NCBI GenBank assembly: GCA_003555185.1
Contig: PWFZ01000020.1
Location: 1-5,270 of the forward strand
Origin: Balneolaceae bacterium
GTDB taxonomy: Bacteria > Bacteroidota > Rhodothermia > Balneolales > Balneolaceae
Direction of reading: 5' to 3'
Length of the DNA stretch: 5,270 nucleotides
The notes under the pieces were generated by a model that saw only the letters and a list, made by a program, of their open reading frames with translations, had not been told where the DNA came from and did not search any database. Made by a program: the position numbers and the translations under genes. Shown here piece after piece: positions 1 through 5,270 of the stretch (the first letter of the stretch is position 1; each line of letters opens with the position of its first letter).

Positions 1-1299
<1,299 letters not shown>

Positions 1300-1310
1300 T
1301 TAACAATATC

Positions 1311-1712
1311 ATGGCAAAAACTTTTCACGCACAATTATTAACGCCCAACGGTTCAGAGTTTGATGGAAACATCATCGGTATTAAAGTACCCGGAACCGAG
1401 GGTAAATTTGAAATGCTTTACAATCACGCGCCTATTATTTCAACCCTTACTTACGGTAAAGTTGAAATACATACAGCCGAAGATAAAATCATAACGTTTG
1501 CGGTAAGTGGCGGATTTGTTGAAATGAACGACAATGATGTTACCCTGCTGGCAGAGGAGGCTATTGAAGCCGAAAAGATTGATATAGGCAAAGCAAAAGA
1601 GGAGCTGGATAAAGCTAAAAAAGCACTCCATGATAAGTTAAACGATCGTGCGGTTGCTGAAAGTGCAGTTAAAAGAGCTGATAACTTGATTAAAACTGCT
1701 CTCGGTAAATAG
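1311..1712 (+). CDS. atpC: F-type ATP synthase subunit epsilon
   Basis: This 133-residue protein is the epsilon subunit of the F1 central stalk, which couples rotation to catalysis and, in many bacteria, inhibits ATP hydrolysis through its C-terminal helices. The N-terminal beta-sandwich spans about residues 1-84 and carries the family pattern: 'LLTPNGSEFDG' near the start, then GKFEMLYNHAPI (31-42, with NHAP at 38-41), then VSGGFVEMNDNDVTLLAEEA. A Lys/Glu/Ala-rich helical hairpin follows at about 87-133, so the C-terminal inhibitory domain is present; some Bacteroidota homologues are much shorter and lack it. The ATG at 1311 gives the expected N-terminus. No Shine-Dalgarno sequence precedes it, only the AT-rich leader between the atpD stop and this start. 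It is the last gene of the operon, with a strong terminator 16 bases after the stop. The NHAP version of the motif (E. coli-type proteins have GHAP) supports a Bacteroidota-like host. Confidence 0.96.
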   Translation: MAKTFHAQLLTPNGSEFDGNIIGIKVPGTEGKFEMLYNHAPIISTLTYGKVEIHTAEDKIITFAVSGGFVEMNDNDVTLLAEEAIEAEKIDIGKAKEELDKAKKALHDKLNDRAVAESAVKRADNLIKTALGK

Positions 1713-1727
1713 ATTCAATTATCATTT

Positions 1728-1767
1728 AAAAAAACGCCCTGTTATGAATAATGACAGGGCGTTTTTT
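1728..1767 (+). terminator. Rho-independent terminator of the atpDC operon
   Basis: An 8-bp perfect GC-rich stem, CGCCCTGT (1735-1742) with ACAGGGCG (1754-1761), can be extended at the top by TAT/ATG-type pairing including one G-U, leaving a GAATA loop (1746-1750). It is flanked by seven A (1728-1734) and six T (1762-1767), giving the U-tract for + strand transcripts and a matching A-tract that could also stop transcription from the other direction. It starts 15 bases after the atpC stop and marks the end of the ATP synthase operon. Confidence 0.93.
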
Positions 1768-1779
1768 ATTTAAAATAAG

Positions 1780-1808
1780 AAATCTTCCGCCAGCTGGCGG
1801 AGAGATTT
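1780..1808. repeat. Palindromic repeat with perfect 16-base core
   Basis: TCCGCCAGCTGGCGGA (1786-1801) is its own reverse complement. Outer arms AAATCT (1780-1785) and AGATTT (1803-1808) continue the pairing, with only G1802 unpaired. No U-tract follows, and the element lies 12 bases beyond the real terminator, so termination is not its obvious role. The shape is that of a REP-like intergenic palindrome. I recall the CCGCCAGCTGGCGG core as frequent between genes in Bacteroidota genomes, but this window has only one copy, so the repeat status rests on memory and form. Confidence 0.65.
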
Positions 1809-1818
1809 AGAGGACTGA

Positions 1819-1842
1819 CTGCCGAAGTCTCAGCGCAGGCAG
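1819..1842. repeat. Imperfect inverted repeat, REP-like
   Basis: CTGCC (1819-1823) pairs with GGCAG (1838-1842) around a 14-base spacer reading GAAGTCTCAGCGCA. It lies 10 bases after the 16-base palindrome and is followed by a run of six G. The closeness of the two palindromes suggests a single composite repeat of about 65 bases (1780-1845). The stem is short, so on its own the evidence is modest. Confidence 0.45.
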
Positions 1843-1883
1843 GGGGGTGTTCATTGGATTTTTCCAAGCTCTGATAAACATCC

Positions 1884-1900
1884 GCGAAGCATGGCTTCGC
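1884..1900. repeat. GCGAAGC/GCTTCGC hairpin with ATG triloop
   Basis: A perfect 7-bp inverted repeat, GCGAAGC (1884-1890) and GCTTCGC (1894-1900), is separated by three bases. It stands in a locally GC-rich patch of an otherwise AT-rich spacer. No U-tract follows in either direction, so it is not a typical terminator. It may be another intergenic repeat unit or a fragment of one. Confidence 0.5.
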
Positions 1901-1981
1901 AACAACAACGCTCGGATTTAGTCATTAAGGATTCATTTTCTAAGGCTGAACCAATTATATATAGCAGAGATCCTTTTTTAT

Positions 1982-2001
1982 TCCCCCTTTGTTAAGGGGG
2001 A
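1982..2001. repeat. TCCCCCTT/AAGGGGGA hairpin repeat
   Basis: TCCCCCTT (1982-1989) and AAGGGGGA (1994-2001) form a perfect 8-bp stem with a TGTT loop. A run of T precedes it (1974-1979), so for a minus-strand transcript there is an A-run after the stem rather than a U-tract, and it does not behave as a terminator in either direction. The reverse complement, CCCCCTTAACAAAGGGGG, resembles a dispersed intergenic motif that I recall from several bacterial phyla. Only one copy is in this window. Confidence 0.55.
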
Positions 2002-2145
2002 CTTGTACTTTCAAGATTAACAATCGAACCCAAGCTACAAGTTACTACAACTTCTGATTTATCTTCTTTTAACCCGATGTTCATTTTATAGATAAGCATA
2101 CTTTTCTATTTTGAGCAACTCAATCTTTAACTCTGATTACAAATC

Positions 2146-3816
2146 ATGCTCCATCGTTTTTTATTTCTTCTCATTCTCACCTTGGTTTTACTCGGCTGCC
2201 AGAACGAACAATTTGATCTTATTATTACCAATGGCATTATTTATGATGGGTCCGGTGATGAACCTATTGCTACAGATATTGGCATCATTGACGATCGTAT
2301 TGTTAAAGTGGGTACCATCAGAAATAAAACAGGAGCAGATGAAGTTTTAGATGCTAAAGGCCAGGCCGTTGCGCCGGGTTTCATTAATATGCTTAGCTGG
2401 GGTGCCGGTTCGTTAGCAAATGATGGAAGGTCAATGAGCGGAATCAAACAAGGCGTCACCTTAGAACTTTTTGGTGAAGGAACCTCCCCGGGACCACTTA
2501 ACCCCGAAATGCAGCAAAGCCGCTGGGGAGATAATGAGGACGATTACAATTGGCGGACTCTTGGAGAATCTCTGCAGTGGATGGAAGAAAATGGAATCTC
2601 AACCAATGTGGGATCTTTTATTGGGGCAACAACGCTGCGCATCCATGAAGTGGGCCGCAGTGATCGTGAACCTACTGATGAAGAGATGCAGAATATGAGA
2701 GGTTTAGTCCGCGAGGCTATGGAGGAGGGCGCGATGGGACTAGGTACATCGCTCATTTATGCACCGGCATTTTATGCTTCCACAGAAGAATTGATTGAAC
2801 TATCAAAAGTGGTTGCCGAATACAACGGAATGTACATTTCACACATACGTAGCGAAGGGAATCGTTTTGTAGAGTCGGTTGATGAACTCTTAAAGATTGG
2901 GAAGGAAGCCGGACTGCATGCAGAAATCCATCACCTGAAAGCCGCCGGTAAAGATAACTGGCATAAACTCGATGAGGTTATCGACCGTGTTGAAAGTGCC
3001 CGCGCAGAGGGACAGCCCGTAACTGCAAACATGTATACCTATGAAGCAGCGTCTACCAGTCTTGCCGCAATTTTCCCGCCATGGACACAGGATGGCGGCC
3101 ACGAGCGGTGGATCGAACGGCTTAAGGATCCTGAAACAAGAGCACAGATTGTGGAAGAAATTAATACACCGTCAGACGATTGGGAGAATTTTTATCTGAT
3201 GTCGGGTGGCGGTGAGAATATTATTGTTGTGGGTTTCCGGTCAGATGAATTGCAACAATACGTTGGCATGACTCTTAGCGAAATTGCTGAGAAACGGGGT
3301 AAGGATGAAGTTGAAACAGCCGTTGATTTGACAATCGAAGACAACAACCGAATTGGCTCCATCTATTATTTGATGAGTGAGGAAAATGTTGAGCGTCAGG
3401 TTCAGCTTCCGTGGATGAGTTTCGGGTCAGATGGAGGAACATTTGCCGCTGAAGGAGATATTTTAAACAGGTTAATGCATCCGCGCGCCTGGGGAAATTT
3501 TGCCCGATTGTTTGCTAAGTATGTCCGTGATCTTGAGCTGCTCTCCGTCGAGGAAGCTGTCCATCGCTTAACCGGGCTTCCCGCCACGAACCTTAAACTA
3601 TATAACCGCGGCTTTATTAAAGAGGGTTACTATGCTGACCTGGTTATATTCAGACCCGAAACCATTCAGGATCATGCCACTTTCGATGAACCCCACCAAT
3701 ACGCTACGGGTGTTGATCATGTTTTTGTTAATGGAATTCAGGTGCTCAAAAATGGTGAGCACACCGGTAATTATGGCGGAAGGTTTGTAAAAGGCCCGGG
3801 CTTCCCACGCGATTGA
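2146..3816 (+). CDS. D-aminoacylase-like amidohydrolase, predicted lipoprotein
   Basis: This 556-residue protein belongs to the N-acyl-D-amino-acid deacylase branch of the amidohydrolase superfamily, whose members remove acyl groups from D-amino acids. Residues 1-17 are a lipoprotein signal with lipobox LLGC and lipidated Cys18, placing it outside the cytoplasm on a membrane; this also fixes the ATG at 2146, which has no Shine-Dalgarno sequence. Family landmarks are FDLIITNGIIYDGSG (23-37), VAPGFI (75-80), YISHIRSE (230-237, H233), IHHLK (261-265, H263), the YTYEAASTSL...FPPW stretch (297-313), SFGSDGG (425-431, D429), the ADLVIF amidohydrolase end motif (497-502) and GGRFVKGPG (544-552). The usual HxH after PGFID is replaced by L83-S84-W85, and the Cys of GNCG is replaced within GEGT (110-113). 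The two His of the tightly bound metal site and the catalytic Asp remain. The family call is strong; substrate and even activity are uncertain. The gene stands alone on this strand. Confidence 0.88.
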   Translation: MLHRFLFLLILTLVLLGCQNEQFDLIITNGIIYDGSGDEPIATDIGIIDDRIVKVGTIRNKTGADEVLDAKGQAVAPGFINMLSWGAGSLANDGRSMSGIKQGVTLELFGEGTSPGPLNPEMQQSRWGDNEDDYNWRTLGESLQWMEENGISTNVGSFIGATTLRIHEVGRSDREPTDEEMQNMRGLVREAMEEGAMGLGTSLIYAPAFYASTEELIELSKVVAEYNGMYISHIRSEGNRFVESVDELLKIGKEAGLHAEIHHLKAAGKDNWHKLDEVIDRVESARAEGQPVTANMYTYEAASTSLAAIFPPWTQDGGHERWIERLKDPETRAQIVEEINTPSDDWENFYLMSGGGENIIVVGFRSDELQQYVGMTLSEIAEKRGKDEVETAVDLTIEDNNRIGSIYYLMSEENVERQVQLPWMSFGSDGGTFAAEGDILNRLMHPRAWGNFARLFAKYVRDLELLSVEEAVHRLTGLPATNLKLYNRGFIKEGYYADLVIFRPETIQDHATFDEPHQYATGVDHVFVNGIQVLKNGEHTGNYGGRFVKGPGFPRD

Positions 3817-3835
3817 ATAACCTTTGATTAAACGA

Positions 3836-3861
3836 ACCTACTCATTTTGATTTGAGTAGGT
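3836..3861. terminator. Inverted repeat between convergent genes, possible terminator
   Basis: ACCTACTCA (3836-3844) and TGAGTAGGT (3853-3861) form a perfect 9-bp stem with an 8-base loop (TTTTGATT). It lies 19 bases after the amidohydrolase stop and covers the last codons and the TAG of the minus-strand gene. The T-rich stretch read on the minus strand after the stem (GTTCGTTTAATC) is broken, and no U-tract follows on the + strand, so termination is plausible by position but not proven by structure. It is the only hairpin serving the 21-base convergent gap. Confidence 0.4.
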
Positions 3862-5270
3862 AAGTTCTTCCATATCAAATATTGTAAATGAAGCACTTCT
3901 GGACGTTTTCTCCCCTGTTTCTTTATCTGTTGCTTCTAATACCAACGTGTATTTCCCGGGGTCAAGTTCTCTCGTCACGACTTCTATAATATTATGTGAT
4001 CTATCATCATTCAATTCATTGGATATCCCCAAAGTGAAATGTGTACTGCTTCCGCCAAAAAGATCTCGTATAGCTGATCTGTCTGAGTCAATTCTTACAT
4101 CAATATCATAGTTTGATGTACCGTTACTATCTTTAGTTAAATTATAAAGTTCATACCGGACAAACATACGAGAGCTCGGCACAAATTCATGATTTTTAGG
4201 AATATAGAAGGGAATAAAATCAGTTGGGGCAGGTTCCTCATCTTCATTTACATATCCCAACATCAAATCACTAAAAACGAAATCTTCTCCTGTATCGGTT
4301 AACGGCGAATAATTTTCGATTTCTTTATTCGATAGTGCAAGCAACCCTTTATTGTTAGTCCATTTATTTTCAGACTCCATCTCAAGAATTGCATCAGATA
4401 GCTCAAAGTTTAATCGATATCTATAGCTTTCTTTCGGTTGATAAATGAAATAATCTAAATGAGGTAAATAGTTTCCGTCAGCCCCCTCATTAAATGATAT
4501 TGGAGAATTGTTAATAAGCTTTTCTTCAACAGAGTTTAATTCATCTAAAATTGTAAATACGGCTCTTGCCTGAAAACGATTATTAGACTCTTCAAGATTG
4601 TCACGAGCCATATTAAGTGCAACTAGCCCGTACGGATTTACATAGCTCATCAGCACGTTGTATTGCTCATTATTTTCATCTAAAAACCGGTATTGTTTAT
4701 GCACCTGTTCTATACTCCGAACAGAATTTTCCACACTGGATATGGATTCAGGTGCCAATCTGTATAATGAGCGAGATGCACTTACAGCTCTAATGCTTTG
4801 TAGACTTGAGTTTTGGATTCGATTCAGCTCAAGAGCCGATAACTCAGCAGACATTATTCGATGTTCCATCTCGAAAAATTGATCACTAAAAAGCGGATCA
4901 AGATCGGCAAGGCGCCTGTATAATTTACGAATTAAACTTGAACGTGCATCTGCCACTCCAATTAATGCCAATCCACGAACTCCTACATTCGGTATTAATT
5001 CTACCGGGGAGGTTAACTGGTTAAATCCGCCTACATCACCATCTCTTCCGAAAAAGAATGGAATTTCATCTTCTCTGCCTGTTTCAATACTGTAAATCCA
5101 GATAATAAGATCCGAATCTACACTTACTCGCGCATTTTGGCTTGATGCCCGCCTCATTGCTGTGCCCGAAAATTCATCCACGATATAACCAAGATTTTGT
5201 AAGATTCTGTCGGGCTCTCCATATTTCACAAATACTTCGCCTCGTGGATCTGTGCCGTAAACTGATAAGC
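3838..5270 (-). CDS. GWxTD domain-containing protein, 5'-truncated
   Basis: At least 476 residues are visible; the frame stays open to the window edge. The GTG at 5229 is not the start, because the codons upstream read LSVYGTDPRGEVF and join VKYGEPDRIL into the GWxTD signature (usual form G-W-x-T-D-R-G...YGxPD), here VYGTD at residues 3-7. A beta-strand-like LIIWIYS (about 54-60) closes that domain. A mostly helical, charged part follows (about 110-225), then two beta-rich, Ig-like stretches: about 260-335, ending in FVFSDLMLGYV, and about 355-466, with RMFVRYELYNL and LDPGKYTLVLEATDKETGEKTSRSASF, both typical of GWxTD family C-termini. The function of the family is unknown; members are usually secreted or lipoproteins, but the signal peptide would lie outside this window. 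The gene converges on the amidohydrolase with a 21-base gap. AT content is higher than in the neighbouring genes by eye. Confidence 0.8.
   Translation of the reverse strand, partial: LSVYGTDPRGEVFVKYGEPDRILQNLGYIVDEFSGTAMRRASSQNARVSVDSDLIIWIYSIETGREDEIPFFFGRDGDVGGFNQLTSPVELIPNVGVRGLALIGVADARSSLIRKLYRRLADLDPLFSDQFFEMEHRIMSAELSALELNRIQNSSLQSIRAVSASRSLYRLAPESISSVENSVRSIEQVHKQYRFLDENNEQYNVLMSYVNPYGLVALNMARDNLEESNNRFQARAVFTILDELNSVEEKLINNSPISFNEGADGNYLPHLDYFIYQPKESYRYRLNFELSDAILEMESENKWTNNKGLLALSNKEIENYSPLTDTGEDFVFSDLMLGYVNEDEEPAPTDFIPFYIPKNHEFVPSSRMFVRYELYNLTKDSNGTSNYDIDVRIDSDRSAIRDLFGGSSTHFTLGISNELNDDRSHNIIEVVTRELDPGKYTLVLEATDKETGEKTSRSASFTIFDMEELTYSNQNE

Larger units (their letters stand above)
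1713..2145. other. 433-base gene-free region with clustered inverted repeats
   Basis: No convincing gene lies between atpC and the amidohydrolase: short open frames here have no family resemblance and poor starts. The region holds the atpC terminator and then, in order, a 16-base palindrome with flanking arms (1780-1808), a CTGCC/GGCAG hairpin (1819-1842), a small TTGGA/TCCAA hairpin (1854-1867), a GCGAAGC/GCTTCGC hairpin (1884-1900) and a TCCCCCTT/AAGGGGGA hairpin (1982-2001). The last 140 bases before 2146 are AT-rich and should contain the amidohydrolase promoter. I see no convincing Bacteroidota-type promoter (TTG at -33, TAnnTTTG at -7): the closest piece, TATTTTG near 2108, is one base short. 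No tRNA, riboswitch or CRISPR pattern was recognised. Confidence 0.7.

Noticed and set aside
2001..2042. ACTTGTA (2001-2007) and TACAAGT (2036-2042) as a hairpin or terminal inverted repeats
   Set aside because: Only 7 bp with a 28-base spacer in AT-rich DNA, no target duplication and no encoded transposase; chance is likely.
2090..2145. Promoter of Bacteroidota type before the amidohydrolase
   Set aside because: The nearest -7-like piece (TATTTTG near 2108) is one base short of TAnnTTTG and has no properly spaced TTG box that I can defend.
2111..2350. 79-codon open frame overlapping the amidohydrolase start
   Set aside because: It mostly lies in another frame of the lipoprotein gene, has a weak TTG start and resembles no family; its hydrophobic look comes from the out-of-frame signal peptide region.
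4658..4882. 74-codon plus-strand open frame inside the GWxTD gene
   Set aside because: It is antisense to a well-supported gene and its Cys/Ser-rich composition is typical of a chance frame.
3838..5229. GTG at 5229 as the start of the minus-strand gene
   Set aside because: The frame is open for 13 more codons to the window edge, and those codons complete a GWxTD-like motif.

Overview
The window looks like chromosomal DNA from a member of the Bacteroidota/Balneolota group, and a Balneolales-like marine or halophilic bacterium is my best guess. The evidence is a Bacteroidota-style ATP synthase beta subunit with an extra loop before the QMNEPPG motif, an epsilon subunit with the NHAP signature, gene starts without a Shine-Dalgarno sequence in AT-rich leaders, and a GWxTD-family protein, a family most common in Bacteroidota and relatives. 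No phage, plasmid, CRISPR or transposase gene is visible.

Layout. Positions 1-1712 hold the end of an ATP synthase operon: atpD (5' end cut off by the window) and, 11 bases later, atpC. A strong intrinsic terminator follows directly (1728-1767). Positions 1713-2145 form a 433-base gene-free stretch that holds, after the terminator, at least four separate inverted repeats, including a perfect 16-base palindrome and a CCCCC/GGGGG hairpin. It reads like a landing site for REP/MITE-like intergenic repeats. Positions 2146-3816 encode a predicted lipoprotein of the D-aminoacylase (N-acyl-D-amino-acid deacylase) branch of the amidohydrolase superfamily. It lacks the usual HxH metal-binding pair. A convergent gene on the minus strand (3838 to the right edge, 5' end cut off) encodes a GWxTD-domain protein. 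The two genes end only 21 bases apart, with a 9-bp inverted repeat over the minus-strand stop codon.

How the parts relate. atpD and atpC encode parts of the F1 sector of the F-type ATP synthase and are clearly one transcription unit. The amidohydrolase and the GWxTD gene are separate units, and nothing in the sequence ties either to ATP synthesis. No multi-gene new system is visible. The most notable points are the amidohydrolase with its altered metal site and the cluster of palindromic repeats between the ATP synthase operon and that gene.
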